Below are positions 38,821-49,334 of a stretch of 64,000 nt of DNA, piece by piece. How positions within the stretch are numbered: position 1 is the stretch's first letter; every line of letters begins with the position of its first letter. The position numbers and the translations under genes were made by a program. The DNA is from Lepidostoma basale. Lineage: Eukaryota; Arthropoda; Insecta; Trichoptera; Lepidostomatidae. The notes beneath the pieces are model-generated. The model searched no databases, was not told the origin of the DNA, and saw only the letters and a program-made list of their open reading frames with translations. The stretch is taken from assembly GCA_022606425.2 (NCBI GenBank), contig JAHDVF020001520.1:62001-126000 (forward strand). Reading direction: 5' to 3'.

Positions 38821-39286
38821 TTAATTCGTATTGAATTAGTATCTTTCGCGAAGTAACGAATATTGTATGAAAGAACATAAATGATAGGAAACCTTTTTTC
38901 GATATTTAAGTTTATTAGTCTCGTCTTCAAAGAATATGATATTAACTCGGAAGAATGCCTTTTCCATTTTGCGAAAATTTGGGTGAAAAGTAGATTGAAA
39001 ACTAATCCAATAGCTAGGAAAGCCCGCGGAGGCCTACTTCGAAAGCGAAATGGGGACACTATTATCTTAGCTTTTGGGGGAAATTTCCAACGAAACTGTT
39101 TAAAAAATGGCGCTATTTCATTCAATATATGGAAATTGATGTCTTTTATTGACAAGTAATAAAGTCACGACATAACTTTATATATATTTATAGGTGCATA
39201 TGTAATAAAGAAAATAGGTTATTCGCGTGGTATTGTCTTATCAATTTTTTTTGGTTCGGTCTTATTCGAAAGAAATACTTAACCTT
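38821..39286. other. Region open on both strands, unassigned
   Basis: Overlapping frames 38814-39155 (minus, 113 codons) and 38881-39159 (plus, 92 codons) are the longest here not explained by repeats. Neither shows a motif, signal peptide or codon pattern I can name. Probably accidental. Confidence 0.3.
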
Positions 39287-39479
39287 TTAAATGCCGGATG
39301 ATCGAAGTGTGCGCGGGAGATGCCTATTGGTGGCGATGAGGTTTGCAACCCATCACACCGCGTCTCCCGCGGAGCGAAAAGAGAAGGATGGAGTGCCGCA
39401 TCAGTAAAAGTGTGACAGTCCATTCTTTCTGCCTACCCTTTCGGGGAGACGGCGTGATGGTTAGTTAGTTAAATGCCGG
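39287..39479 (+). mobile_element. SINE-U, near-complete copy with 11-bp target duplication
   Basis: Body 39298-39468 (171 bp). TTAAATGCCGG is duplicated exactly at 39287-39297 and 39469-39479. Blocks as in 25409-25586: GATCGAAGTGTGCGCGGGAG, a stem (GCGGGAGATGC with GCGTCTCCCGC), GTGTGACAGTCC, the LINE-A hairpin and GGTTAGTTAG. It lacks only ~8 bp at the 5' end. Confidence 0.85.
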
Positions 39480-39904
39480 GAGGTATTCATATGGCTGGAT
39501 CCCGAGGGCAATTTTTTTGAAATAACAAAACCCAATAAATACATTTTTTTAAACATGTTAAAAGTACACCATAAAGACTTAACATATAAATGATCCGTGC
39601 TTCCTTTATGCCTATAAATATATAGAAAAAAAAAACATTTTAATTCTCACAAGATGACAGGGTTGGCATATAACTTGCGTTATAAGTTATACATGAAATC
39701 GAACATGTCAAATATGAATACGAATTTCAACTAACAGGGACTTCTGTAATTTCTGAAAAAATATATATCTAGAGCGCAAGTGTATGACAAGTGTCAACCC
39801 TGCATAGCGACGCATTTTGGTTGACCAACGAAGTTTTTTTTAAATCAATGTAATATCGACAACATGTTACATCTTATTATTTCAACATGGTGGCAAGAGA
39901 TATA
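39480..39904. other. AT-rich non-coding stretch
   Basis: Nothing assigned. Confidence 0.35.
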
Positions 39905-40003
39905 TACTGACTGACTAACCATCACGCCGTCTGCCAGAAAGGGTATGCAGAAAGAATAGACTGTCACACTTTAACCGATGCGGTACTCCATCCTTCTCAT
40001 CTA
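39905..40003 (-). mobile_element. SINE-U 3' half
   Basis: GACTAACCATCACGCCGTCTG, then GACTGTCACACTTTAACCGATGCGGTACTCC: the tail half of SINE-U, recognised by the ACCGATGCGG block that LINE-A lacks. Confidence 0.65.
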
Positions 40004-40019
40004 ATACATTTAAAATATT

Positions 40020-40460
40020 ATTAAATGTTGGATCAACTGTGCTAGATTTGGTTACGTCATCAGAATGTCTTCCAAGACTCCCAAGGCAAATTATGTACTC
40101 TCAGCTGACCCAAGGGAAATTTTCACACGTGGTCACAGGAAGCGCTTCTTTCCTAAAAGCAAACCTCCAAAAGACAAACATCGAGAGTGATTGCTGGGAA
40201 AAGACTGCAGAAGACAGACCTAGAATAATCGTACATTAAGGCACCTAGGACTTGTGCACTTGAAATACAGCGCATAAATGACGCCGCAGAGAGAATGAGG
40301 AGGAGAAAGGAGAGATCATCTACCGGAGACCACTACCGATGCCTTCCCCTGCTCCTGATACCCCAGAGTGCGTGGGTCCGGGATTCGGTTCTTCAGTCAC
40401 ATGCTGACCAACATTCGTGAAGGACAGTCTTCCTCGGACACGAGGGACAGCCGATGATAA
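40020..40460 (+). pseudogene. Single LINE C-terminal fragment (LPRQIMYSQL type)
   Basis: The frame at 40039-40239 reads CLPRLPRQIMYSQLTQGKFS, a shifted RKRFF segment, then SLKANLQKTNIESDCWEKTAEDRPR. The pattern 'RLP.Q..Y..L..G.R..G.....KD.LK.NL....I....WE..A.DR..W' is known from many metazoan non-LTR ORF2 ends. Downstream IQRINDAAERMRRRKERSS fits the same ORF2. Confidence 0.6.
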
Positions 40461-41010
40461 TGATACTCAAAATATAAGATACTGAAATAATCAATGATTT
40501 CTCTTATGATTTGCTTTGTAAGAAAGCATGGTTTTAAAAGTGAAATTTTATTAAAATGCGAAGAATATGCCGCGAGATATAGATTTACGTTTGCTTCGCG
40601 ATCTAAGGTTTAAAAAAAACAATTAAGCGTTGTTCAATCGCATAAAATTTCTTTGGTTTTAAATAACTTGTGTTATAACTCTGAGAGAGAAGGTAATTTG
40701 CGTTAATAATAAATAATATAAAAATTTCATAGAATAATAAAGCTTTCATTAATAGGTTTCCTAAATCCACACTAATATCCAGGGTGGTTCCGCGCCGTGC
40801 CGAAAAGGCCTGAGAATCTAATTATTCAAAAGGTTTTAAGCCCTGTGCCCAGACTGGGACCTTTCTAATTAAAGACGTGCCAGTTAGAACCCTTCACCCC
40901 CACGAGTTAACGACATCCCTTTCATCTGAAGAGATGCAAGAGTGAACACTATATGACACACTTTAACCAAGGTAAGAACCAGGGTCAAATCTTCGATTCA
41001 TTTTCTTTTT
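40461..41010. other. Non-coding, unassigned
   Basis: GGGTGGTTCCGCGCCGTGCCG at 40781 and the pyrimidine/purine-mixed 40845-40950 match nothing here. Confidence 0.3.
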
Positions 41011-41014
41011 GGGT

Positions 41015-41200
41015 TATCTCATTTTTTTAAATTCTTTTCAGCCAATTTTTCTTCACTGTTGGACACTAGCCGCTTCTAAATTTTTCCAACATTTTCTATC
41101 TAAAGTTAACTGTTGCCACCTACGACCCGCTAGTTTTTTGTGGTCTTCCTATACCTCTTCTGTTGTGCCAAGATCTCTACTTCAGGGTTTTAGTACGAGT
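41015..41200 (-). mobile_element. LINE-D-like 3' end, decayed
   Basis: TTTTCAGCCAATTTTTCTTC, CTGTTGGACACTAGCC, TCTATCTAAAGTTAACTGTTGCC and TTGTGGTCTTCCTATACC parallel the block order of 20737-20965. Confidence 0.45.
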
Positions 41201-41444
41201 ATATTCATTCTTGTATTATAGTTTTTTAAAAGAGGAGTTCAGAAATCTATTACATTTAGTATAGGACGAACCAAGAAAGTCTGGTATTACTAAAATATTA
41301 TATTATATATCATTCTGCACCCCTGGTAACATGGAGTCGAAAAATTTTACATTTCAATCCAAGATAAAGAAAGATATGGCCATTCCATTGACAGGCAGGC
41401 ATTATAACATCATCGCTTCATAGTAAGCTAACAATAAGTGCTCC

Positions 41445-41515
41445 CGGAAATGGCAGCGAGCTGACAAAACCGGCCGAAGCCATAAAACCGAGTGGAATTG
41501 AACTAAATATATTAT
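41445..41515 (+). repeat. CCGGTC palindrome family, single arm
   Basis: GGAAATGGCAGCGAGCTGAC, AAAACCGGCCGAAGCCATAAAA. A sister arm with the same 3' flank (CGAAGCCATAAAACC, then TTAAACTAAATATA) is at 61583-61660. Confidence 0.5.
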
Positions 41516-41679
41516 ATACTCGCATTAAAAAATAATTTCAATATTTTTCATTATTTTCATTATTCACAATGAACTGCTATCAAGAAATTCTAAAGTGCTA
41601 GCATGATATTTTTTTTCATCGCTGTACATTTAATAACACGTTATTGAAGAGGTATATTCTGAAACGTTTTTAAGAGATT

Positions 41680-41970
41680 TAAGATCATATTTAACGAATA
41701 GATGAGGGAAGAATGGTTAAAAATATATATACGAGTACAAGTAGTGTGAATGGAAAAAGAAGTCGAGGAAGGGAAGAAAGACATGGAATGACCAAATTAA
41801 TCATTTTCTAAAAGGCGGCCATGTTCGAAGTAGGAACAATCGACGAGCGTGCGTGTAACGGTGTTTGAGAGTGGAGGATGTTCGAGAGTTTTTTTTAAAT
41901 ATAAAAGTGTGGCGGTCCGTTCTCTGTGCCTAACCCTTCCGAAAAACGGCCTGATCGTTAGTTAGTTAGT
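41680..41970 (+). mobile_element. LINE-A 3' end, decayed
   Basis: NEXMREEWLKIYIRVQVVXMEKEVEEGKKDMEXPN in shifted frames, NHFLKGGHVRSRNNRRACV, VEDVRE, CGGPFSVPNPSEKRPDR and a GTTAGTTAGTAAG tail. Confidence 0.65.
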
Positions 41971-42369
41971 AAGTTAAAGTTTTTTCTTTGTGCGTTTTCT
42001 GCCTTTTTGTAATTTAATATATGTTTAAAATTTTATATGTGTATCATATGGAAAATCAGAAAATATCCATGTACTTGAGACGGCACTGCTCGACATTCTT
42101 CAGAACAATGAGCCTTTCAAATAAGGATATTGAAAGTTGAAAGGCACTTCAGTTTCCAATCAAATCAACAAAGCTTAGTGACTTACAAAATTTGGAATCA
42201 ATTTAAGATGTTTTTGATATCATCTAAAAAAGATGTTACTAATAATAAGATTGCGATTTGATTTTAATGAAAACGAATAAGGGAACCGCTTACATGCGAA
42301 ATAGAATAAAAGATCTACATTTTAAGATTTTAAACACTCATTTGACTGAGAAATCGTTTTGCATAATTA

Positions 42370-42825
42370 ATAAAATAAAATTAACAGGATAAACGCCGTA
42401 GAAATAAGATCACTAAGAAGAATGTGCGGGTAAACGTTGTATGATAGAATACCGAACGATGAAATAAGATAGAAATGTAAGGCAGATGACTGCATCATGG
42501 ATAACATTAAAAAATGATCCCTGAGATGGTTTGGACATATGGAACGAATGGATGAGAGAAGAATGGTTAAAAAGTTGTACACAAGCAGCATGAGTGGAAA
42601 AATAAGCCGAGGACGACCGAGGAAAACATGGCGTGACCAAATTAATCAATTACTAAAAGGCGGCCACATTCGAAGTCGGAATAATCGACGTGCGTGCATG
42701 GTACGATGTATGAATGTAGAGAAAGCCCGAGAGGTATGCCAGGACAGAGCACTGTGGTGATCTATCCTCTCTGCCTACCCCTTCTGGGAAATGGCGTGAT
42801 GGCTAGTTAGTTATTATAAAATAAA
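42370..42825 (+). pseudogene. LINE-A C-terminal fragment
   Basis: KINRINAVEIRSLRRMCG, a stop (TAA at about 42430), TLYDRIPNDEIR, then MERMDERRMVKKLYTSSMSGKISRGRPRKTWRDQINQLLKGGHIRSRNNRRACMVRCMNVEKAREVCQDRALW in the frame 42539-42760, TGA, and CLYPFWEMA..GCTAGTTAG. Same subfamily as 25982-26610. Several separate stops. Confidence 0.75.
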
Positions 42826-42990
42826 AGTTATCCATTATTTTGGGCATAACACTATGATATTCAAATATTATATGTTTTAAATAAATATTAAATAAAACGA
42901 TGTTTATTTTAATAGCTGCTTCTACTTTCTGCCTTTATTTCGACAGCGACCGGTTTCGCGAGGCTAACTAACATCGATTGACTGGTCCGA
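42826..42990 (-). repeat. Composite of two palindrome families
   Basis: 42831-42870 is the CATTGTTTTGGCC-type end. 42930-42990 is the GCGAAACCGGTCGCTG family on the minus strand (GAAAC-CG-GTC), also seen as a palindrome at 51716-51870. Confidence 0.55.
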
Positions 42991-43292
42991 CATAAAGACA
43001 AATCGCACGCTTAATAGAACACTGGCTTAACTAAAAAAAGCAAGTTTTGCTCAATCTGACATGAGTCGGTGTTTTAACAAAAACAGTCGAAAAATACGTA
43101 CGAATGAAAAAGACCAATATAATGTAATGGAGGTCAATTGGCGGAATTTTGACTTAATTTTAACGCGAAACGATGGATAGCGTTAACACAAGCCTCTGTC
43201 TAATGTTAACTCAATTATGACCTAAACCATAATCGGTCAGTTTACTATTAAGCGTGCGAAATGTGAAGGTAGTAATTAAAAAACAATTTAAT
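42991..43292. other. Non-coding, unassigned
   Basis: GACTGGTCCGACATAAAG and CAGTTTACTATTAAGCGTGCG with the neighbouring GCACGCTTAATAG suggest an inverted repeat about 43007-43258 (GCACGCTTAATAGAACACTGG against CAGTTTACTATTAAGCGTGCG), a possible small MITE. Confidence 0.4.
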
Positions 43293-43680
43293 TTAATCTT
43301 CATCTTCTTCTTCTGATTGTAGATCTTGCGATCTGTTTATGCAGGATATCAACTTTCTTCCTGTGATGAAGACGACCAGCCTTCTCTCCATCTCTTTGGT
43401 GGTCGTTCTGGTGGTCGACGGCCCTCTGGAATCTCGTGAATCACGATATTAGGAATTCTTGCTGGATCCATTCTCTCAATGTAGTCCGTCCAGAATCGTC
43501 TTATCTGTCTACTCCATCTCACTTTGTCTTCAATTTTGCAGGATTTACGAATTTCTTCATTGGGTAATCCTATCTCCTATCTCTAAGGCTTCTCCCCACA
43601 ATAGGTCGCAATGTTCTCATTTCTGCTACACTTAAGAGATGTTTGGTTCTGACAATGTCTGCTCTTGCTTCAATTACATT
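43293..43680 (-). pseudogene. LINE-C C-terminal fragment, decayed
   Basis: On the minus strand: IEARADIVRTKHLLSVAEMRTLRPIVG, then GLPNEEIRKSCKIEDKVRWSRQIRRFWTDYIERMDPARIPNI, HEIPEGRRPPERPPKRWREGW and a GAA tail (CTTCTTCTTC at 43306), spread over frames. Confidence 0.7.
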
Positions 43681-43739
43681 TAATAATTATTTAAAATGAA
43701 TTTCCATCAAGAGATTTCAGTAAAAATATTATATTATGT

Positions 43740-44100
43740 GTTCTAATTTTGAAACACTATAATTTAACGTATCACAATTATTTTTATGATATTGTCACGA
43801 GAGCTGTTTTGCCAACATAGGGTAGCGTGATATATCGCCTCTTTGCAAGAATAACGTGTTATCTCGAAAATTTAAAAAATTGAAAAATGAAACAAGTTAC
43901 CGGTCTGAAAGAGACAATGTTACAACACAATATACCACTGTTGTGTTGTCTCTTTCCCTCATAAATTCTCAGTTTTTCCCTTTAAAATACCATGTTTTTG
44001 TAGAAAGTAAAGTTGAACACGGCGGATTTGATTTTCGAAATGTCACGTCATTCTCGCAAAGAGGCGATATAAACTAACAGTATTTATAAATTAAAACATT
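43740..44100. repeat. CATTGTTTTGGCC palindrome arm disrupted by a 241-bp MITE
   Basis: TTGAAACACTATAATTTAACG, GTATCACAATTATTTTTATG and GAGCTGTTTTGCCAACATAGG belong to the palindrome family. The MITE then replaces the rest. Confidence 0.55.
43831..44071. mobile_element. MITE with 27-bp terminal inverted repeats and an internal hairpin
   Basis: Ends TATATCGCCTCTTTGCAAGA at 43831 and its complement TCTCGCAAAGAGGCGATATA to 44071, two mismatches in 27 bp, with a TA-type flank. The interior has AGAGACAATGTTACAACACAA facing TTGTGTTGTCTCTTTCC (about 43909-43956). The 73-codon frame through it has no motif. Probably Tc1/mariner-like, but no transposase. Confidence 0.7.
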
Positions 44101-44104
44101 AATA

Positions 44105-44400
44105 AAATGAGGACAACAGCAGGAATTAGAAACACGGCTATACGCGAAATCTGCAAGGTGGAAGATATCGTAAGATGGAGTAAACAACGCAGAAGATACT
44201 AGAATGCGTTCCATACGTGCGGAGGATGGATCCCTCCAGAATTCCTCACGTTGTGGTGCATCGGATTCTTGTTGGCTACCGTCCTCCCGGAAAACCGCTA
44301 AAGGGATAAAGGGATAGCTGGGAGTCAACCTCCTAAGAGAGACCAGCTGACTTCAGGAACAGACTAAATGTCTAAAAGAGGAAGAATAAGAAGAATAAAA
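44105..44400 (+). pseudogene. LINE-C C-terminal fragment
   Basis: AGIRNTAIREICKVEDIVRWSKQRRRY, a stop, then frames carrying MRSIRAEDGSLQNSSRCGASDSCWLPSSRKTAKG. Downstream, GTCAACCTCCTAAGAGAGACC and a GAAGAATAAGAAG tail join straight to LINE-D. Confidence 0.65.
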
Positions 44401-44850
44401 TACAAGTTATTGAACGCTAAGGCATATGGTCTTGAAACTGTTACACTGTCCAAGCAAAGTGCCGAGAAACTACGAGTGACCCAAAGAGCCATGGAAAAGG
44501 CCATGTTAGGAATAAGCCTAAGAGACAATTTCAGAAACGATACGGTGAGAGAAAAAACAAAGGTCACTGACATCATCCGACGGGTGGCGACTCTAAAATG
44601 GCAATGGGCAGGTCACGTAGCCAGAAGCTCAAATGAAAAGTGGACAAGAAGACTGCAGACTTGGAGACCGTGGACGGAAAAGAGAAGTGCAGGGCGACCG
44701 CAACTACGGTGTAAGGATGATCTGAATAGACCCGTCGGAATAACCTGGATGCAGTCTGCACAGGACAGAGTATCATGGAAGCGAATGGAGGAGGCCTTTG
44801 TCCAGGAGTGGATAGGAATAGGCTGAGGAAGAAGAAGAGGAAGAAGGCAA
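44400..44850 (+). pseudogene. LINE-D ORF2 C-terminal fragment, uninterrupted
   Basis: The 152-codon frame (44368-44826) reads KYKLLNAKAYGLETVTLSKQSAEKLRVTQRAMEKAMLGISLRDNFRNDTVREKTKVTD split as KAYGLETVTLSKQSAEKLRV, TQRAMEKAMLGISLRDNFRN, TDIIRRVATLKWQWAGHVAR, WTRRLQTWRPWTEKRSAGRP, QLRCKDDLNRPVGITWMQSA, QDRVSWKRMEEAFVQEWIGI-G-stop. This is the post-RT domain (WQWAGH, GRPQLR, DDL, QDR.W) of a non-LTR ORF2. The first ~12 codons come from the LINE-C tail, so the ATG is not genuine. GAA tail at 44830. Best LINE-D copy. Confidence 0.8.
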
Positions 44851-46030
44851 TAACACTGTGGAGTTCCATAGTAATATACCTAGGAAATTGAAAATAACTT
44901 TGTTTAATTGACTAATCAAAAAAAAAAGATAAATATTTTCTGAGATGGCTAACCATTGTATTGAATTTGACCATAGTTTCGATTAAAAATGACACAATAA
45001 TAATAATAATAAATTGGATAATTTATAAAGCGCCATTTTTATGAATTGCTCATCTCAAGGGCGCTGTAGAAGATGCTCCCTTTTATCAATCTTAATGTTT
45101 TGGCACATAGTAAAAGTTCACAAATTATTTCCAAGAATTTGGGCGTTCCCTCATAAATCATCATGTTGACTTCACACAACTCACTGGACACTCGGACACT
45201 CGGACACACATGTGGCAACCATCTTTGAGGTCTCGACTCGGAAATAGCCGTTTAGAGACGTTTACACGATGCACTTTATATTTAAAAACTTTCACGTATT
45301 TCAACTTAATTTGTTCTTTTCACTGAAACTATACGTATATAATTAATTTTGGATACACAGATTTGTTTGATTCATTAAAAGGTGATAATAGATGTTAAAT
45401 AGACGCAAATGGAGTACTCAGACCCTCAAAATTTTATTTAAATGGGGAGCTATTTGAAAAAACGTCCGGCAGCTACAGAGCGCCAGGACTAACGTGTTTC
45501 TACAATGTTTCTACACACAGTAAACAATAGCAATAAATTAAATAAACTTGAAAATTTAAAAATCCTCAAGTCGGTGAAATTGAGTGAAAACATAATTAAT
45601 AATCAGATTTTTCCTTTTACTCCTTTCTCCTTGAATACTTTTTGTCTACATTTAACCTTCTCGCAGAACCCCACAATTTTCTATCCTAGCGTACTTTTCT
45701 TGCCCACTTAACATTTAAAAAACGTGTCTTGTATCCTATTCCTTAATAAATTTGAAGTCATGTTTCGCTATATGTAATTACGTTCACGTCACTTATCAAC
45801 TCATTGACGTATAACGTCGAGCATTTTATCGTAAATTCTGGAAATTTCAGATAGACTATACACTTTCGAATGGAATTTGTGACAGAGTGGCAACAGCTAT
45901 GAATGCCACACCAAAGGCCTCGGGTTCGGTTGCTTGAAGGAGAGAAACAATAATTCTCTAGCTGCCTGAATTGTTTGGTCAATTCAAAACAGCGAATACT
46001 AGTTACCTATGTCATAAGAATCGACCATAA
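44851..46030. other. Mostly non-coding; decayed SINE-T at 45875-46030
   Basis: 45170-45200 has a small tandem (GGACACTCGGACACTCGGACAC). At 45885-46030 a degraded SINE-T: GTGACAGAGTGGCAACAGC, CTCGGGTTCGGTTGC (B box), CTAGTTACCTATGTCATAAGA and GAGTTCGAATAACCTG. Short frames show no motif. Confidence 0.4.
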
Positions 46031-46034
46031 CTGA

Positions 46035-46440
46035 GTTCGAATAACCTGTTGTTCATAAAATAACGGGAAACTACCACATTAAGGGGCCGAGTAGCATTCC
46101 ACGAACTAGCAAAGATGATATTCACCTTATAGTTGATTTCATCTCTGCTGAGGATCAGAAGTTGGAGAGCCATTACAGTTGACCGCCTTTTCTTGATAGG
46201 GAACTGCCACACCAAATTTTTCGTAATGATGACTGGTGATACTGCTGATGATGGAACGCCTATTTTGAAGCACGCTGAGAGCCAATTTTTCATAGTATGG
46301 ACCGTATATGTTGCCATATACAGAAAATTAAGGTATGTTCACATATCATCGTCTGAGGTTTCTGGATGGAAAAGATAAAAGGAAAAATTTAATGTGGTGT
46401 AAACATTTTAATGTCAATTTCTATTTCAATTAAAAAAATA
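46035..46440 (-). repeat. Unrecognised ~400-bp repeat, copy 1, with a conserved minus-strand frame
   Basis: Shares ACGGGAA.CTACCA.ATTAA, GGCC.AGTGGCA and ATTATTCACCTTATA.TTGATTTCATCTCTGCT with 48507-48900. The minus frame (46012-46317) reads ATYTVHTMKNWLSACFKIG, VSPVIITKNLVWQFPIKKRR, STVMALQLLILSRDEINYKV. Most of this is conserved in copy 2. I do not recognise the protein; no catalytic or membrane pattern is evident. Confidence 0.6.
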
Positions 46441-46504
46441 AAGTAAAAAAACCCCACAAAAACAGTTTAGATATACATATACAAATCGTTTACAACTAAA
46501 ACTA

Positions 46505-47195
46505 ACTATCTAATAAACAACACACCGTCTCCAGGAAAGAGTAGGCAGAAAGGATGGACCGCCACACTATTATTTCCTGAAACATTTCTCATTTCTCTTC
46601 TCAACTTCACACATCGTCATGCACGCACGTCGATTTCTCCTACTCCTCACGTGGCCGACATTCAATATTAGATTTTTTAGATCGTGCCACGTTTTCCTTG
46701 GTTTTTCTAAATTTCTAGATCTGTTTACATAGTTAACATACACTTCTTTTACCATTCTTCCTTTATTCATTCTTTCTATGTGTTAAAACTATCTTAATGA
46801 TCCTTTCATTATTTTGTTCATAACGCTTTCATTCCCACTGTATTTACTTATATTTTTATTCGACACTCTATCATTCGCAGATTTTTAACACATTCGTCTA
46901 AGAGATTTCATTTCTACTGGATTTATTACTTTCATCATTTTTTTGCTAGTTCTATGCTGTACTTTCATATTTGAGGGTCGGTACAAAAACACTATTTTAC
47001 ACAGCCTTAGCTTTTTTGGATAGGCTTTTGTTAGCGAAGACAACTTAATTGTACTTTGTTGCTTACCCCAACCCTTCTTTCAATATCCCTCTCCTCTCGC
47101 CCATCCTTTGTTAACATACTACCTAAATATACAAACTTATCTACTTGTTCAAGATTTTCATCATTCACGCTTATGTTGCAGACTCTCATGATTTT
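46505..47195 (-). pseudogene. LINE-A C-terminal half, decayed
   Basis: Runs from a weak tail (CTAATAAACAACACACCGTCTCC) back to VCNISVNDENLEQVDKFVYLGSMLTKDGREERDIERRVG on the minus strand, so it covers the same extent as the 5943 copy. Many small deletions; no long frame. Confidence 0.7.
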
Positions 47196-47534
47196 TTCTT
47201 TATAACTACAAAATACATAAAAACAAAAACATTAAGAATGCAATTGAAGACTGGACATTACAAATATACCAAGTAGTTTAAACATAAAGCAGAGAAAATA
47301 AGCACATACTGTTTATTGTTCCAAATGTCATGTACCAGACGTGGCATCTTTCGGGTGACGTTTGTACTACACTATATTATTTAATCATTGCGCACTTTTG
47401 CACAGTTATGGGCCTTTTTATTTAAGACCAACTGGCATCAAAAACTCTTTGTACACTTGGCACCTTTGTAATATCCAGCCTTCAATTAGTAATGCATTTT
47501 AAAGAATGAAAGAACAATACATCACAAGACAAAT
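47196..47534. other. Non-coding, unassigned
   Basis: Nothing recognised. Confidence 0.35.
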
Positions 47535-47622
47535 ATTTTACTTGTATCTTTAGTGTATTGGAAAATAATTATTTGATGCTTTGAATATATTTGAATAAAT
47601 AAATGAAAAAAAAAAATAAATG
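47535..47622 (+). mobile_element. Jockey-type 3' tail
   Basis: TTGTATCTTTAGTGTATTGG, then AATAAATAAATGAAAAAAAA. Same 3' UTR as 14230-14300. Confidence 0.5.
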
Positions 47623-47679
47623 AGATAGTGTATCCTTAAGGTAGCTCCCTCTGTCACAAAATATTTTGGAAAAAGATTT

Positions 47680-47885
47680 AATAATATGAATGAAAACGTT
47701 TGTTTTCTAGAACTCTCATTAAAGTTTATGTAAATGATATGTTTCGCATTTCTAAGAAATTATCAAATATGCAAGTATTAATAATGCCTTTATATTTAAA
47801 TACAACATTTAATTCCTATAAACAATAATTACATTTTTGGATAACAGAAGATTTCATTCATATTAATTATTTAATACTGAGTTTT
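47680..47885. repeat. Palindrome, CTTCTAGAAAACAGACG family
   Basis: Left arm AATATGAATGAAAACGTTTG, TTTTCTAGAAC, GATATGTTTCGCATTTC. The right arm is partial (ATTTCATTCATATTAATTAT, CAAGAAACAATGAAAAC at about 47850-47912). Confidence 0.5.
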
Positions 47886-48084
47886 ATGTCATTGTTCAAG
47901 AAACAATGAAAACTTATCGGATTGATTCATGGAATGAAAAAACATTGGTATTAGTAAATTATTTAGGATAGGGAGTACTTTGAAGGGGAAGAAATGATTT
48001 GCAAGATCATATAAAGCTTTATATGATCTTGCAAATCCAATATGATATCTGTGGTGTATGTGATATTTATCCAATATGATATTT

Positions 48085-48490
48085 CGACACATAAGTTACA
48101 AACGATATATGACAGAATCTCTAATGCTGATAAAATAATGGAATGTATGGCGGAAGAGGGTATTATGAACAAAATTATGAAAGGATCGCCGCGTTGGTTC
48201 GTACATTTGGAGCGCATGGATGGAGAAATAATCGTTAAGAAAGTATACGTTAATGATGTAAATAAAGTACGGAGTCGAGGCAGACCAGGAAAACATGCCA
48301 TGACAAAATTAATCAAATTTTAAAAGTTGGCCATGTTAGAAGTCGGAAGAATCGACGTGCGCGTATGACTCGCTGTATGAATGTGGAGGAAGCTAGAGAG
48401 GTATGTCAGGGTAGAGTAGTATGGCGGTCCATTCTCTCTGCCTACTCCTGCGGCAGATGCAAACGGCGTGATGGTTTGTTTTTTGTTTGT
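48085..48490 (+). pseudogene. LINE-A C-terminal fragment
   Basis: QTIYDRISNADKIMECMAEEGIMNKIMKGSPRWFVHLERM, GEIIVKKVYVNDVNKVRSRGRPG, shift, ILKVGHVRSRKNRRARMTRCMNVEEAREVCQGRVVWRSILSAYSCGRCKRR. (GTTT)n tail; subfamily of 16317. Confidence 0.75.
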
Positions 48491-48506
48491 TTATAAAGAT
48501 TTTCGA

Positions 48507-48900
48507 ATAACCTATTGTTTACAAAAATGTGAAAAAAAACGGGAATCTACCAAATTAAAGGGCCAAGTGGCACATCATGAATTAGCACAGATATTAAATT
48601 ATGCTGTAAACTAATCCTAGGTTCGAAACTTAAAAAAATTATTCACCTTATAATTGATTTCATCTCTGCTAAGCATCAGAAGTTGGAAGGCCATAACAGT
48701 TGACTGCCATTTCTTGATAGGAAACTCTTGCCACCAATTTTGCGTAATGATGACTGCTGACATTGGTGAGAGCCATTTTTTCATCGTATGGACCGTATAT
48801 GTTGCCTTATATAGAAAATTAAGGTAGGTTCTCATATCATTTTCTGAAGTTTCTGGATGGAATGTAAATATTTAAATGTCAATTTCTATTTCAATTAACT
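48507..48900 (-). repeat. Unrecognised ~400-bp repeat, copy 2
   Basis: Same orientation as copy 1. The minus frame (48617-48835) reads ATYTVHTMKKWLSPMSAVII, TQNWWQEFPIKKWQSTVMAF, QLLMLSRDEINYKVN. Against copy 1 the frame is kept although ~10 codons are deleted and the flanks differ more. Confidence 0.6.
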
Positions 48901-49334
48901 AATTTAAGAAAAAAAGAACACAAAAACAGTATAGATATCCAAATCTAAATTGTTTATAAGAACGTTTTTCATTACCTTATATTATGTCCACAGTATTACA
49001 CGATCTGTCGCAATACTTCACTACACAGAGTCGGAGCAAGAGCCGAATGGCCTGCTCGGAAATCTTCGGACATTTTCGGCATCGCATCGTCTGTAGTAGA
49101 CGAAACAAAATGGGTACTTGTTTTGTTGCATAAAAAAACGTGGCTTGTAACATTAAAAAAAATGTTATGAATATCAGTTTGTTGTCAAATGTAGTGTGTA
49201 GCCCGTGAATTTGCTGAAGTTTCGTTAAATTATGTGAAACAAAAGTATTAATGTCAAATAATATAAATAATTAAGAAAATATTTCAACATCAAACTGCAA
49301 TTCATCACGTGTCACTGCTACACAAATCAATCAC
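48901..49334. other. Non-coding, unassigned
   Basis: 49020-49090 (CCGAATGGCCTGCTCGGAAAT) is GC-richer. No assignment. Confidence 0.3.

Noticed and set aside
38814..39159. Possible host gene, open on both strands
   Set aside because: Neither strand shows a motif or coding bias I can defend; kept only as an unassigned region.
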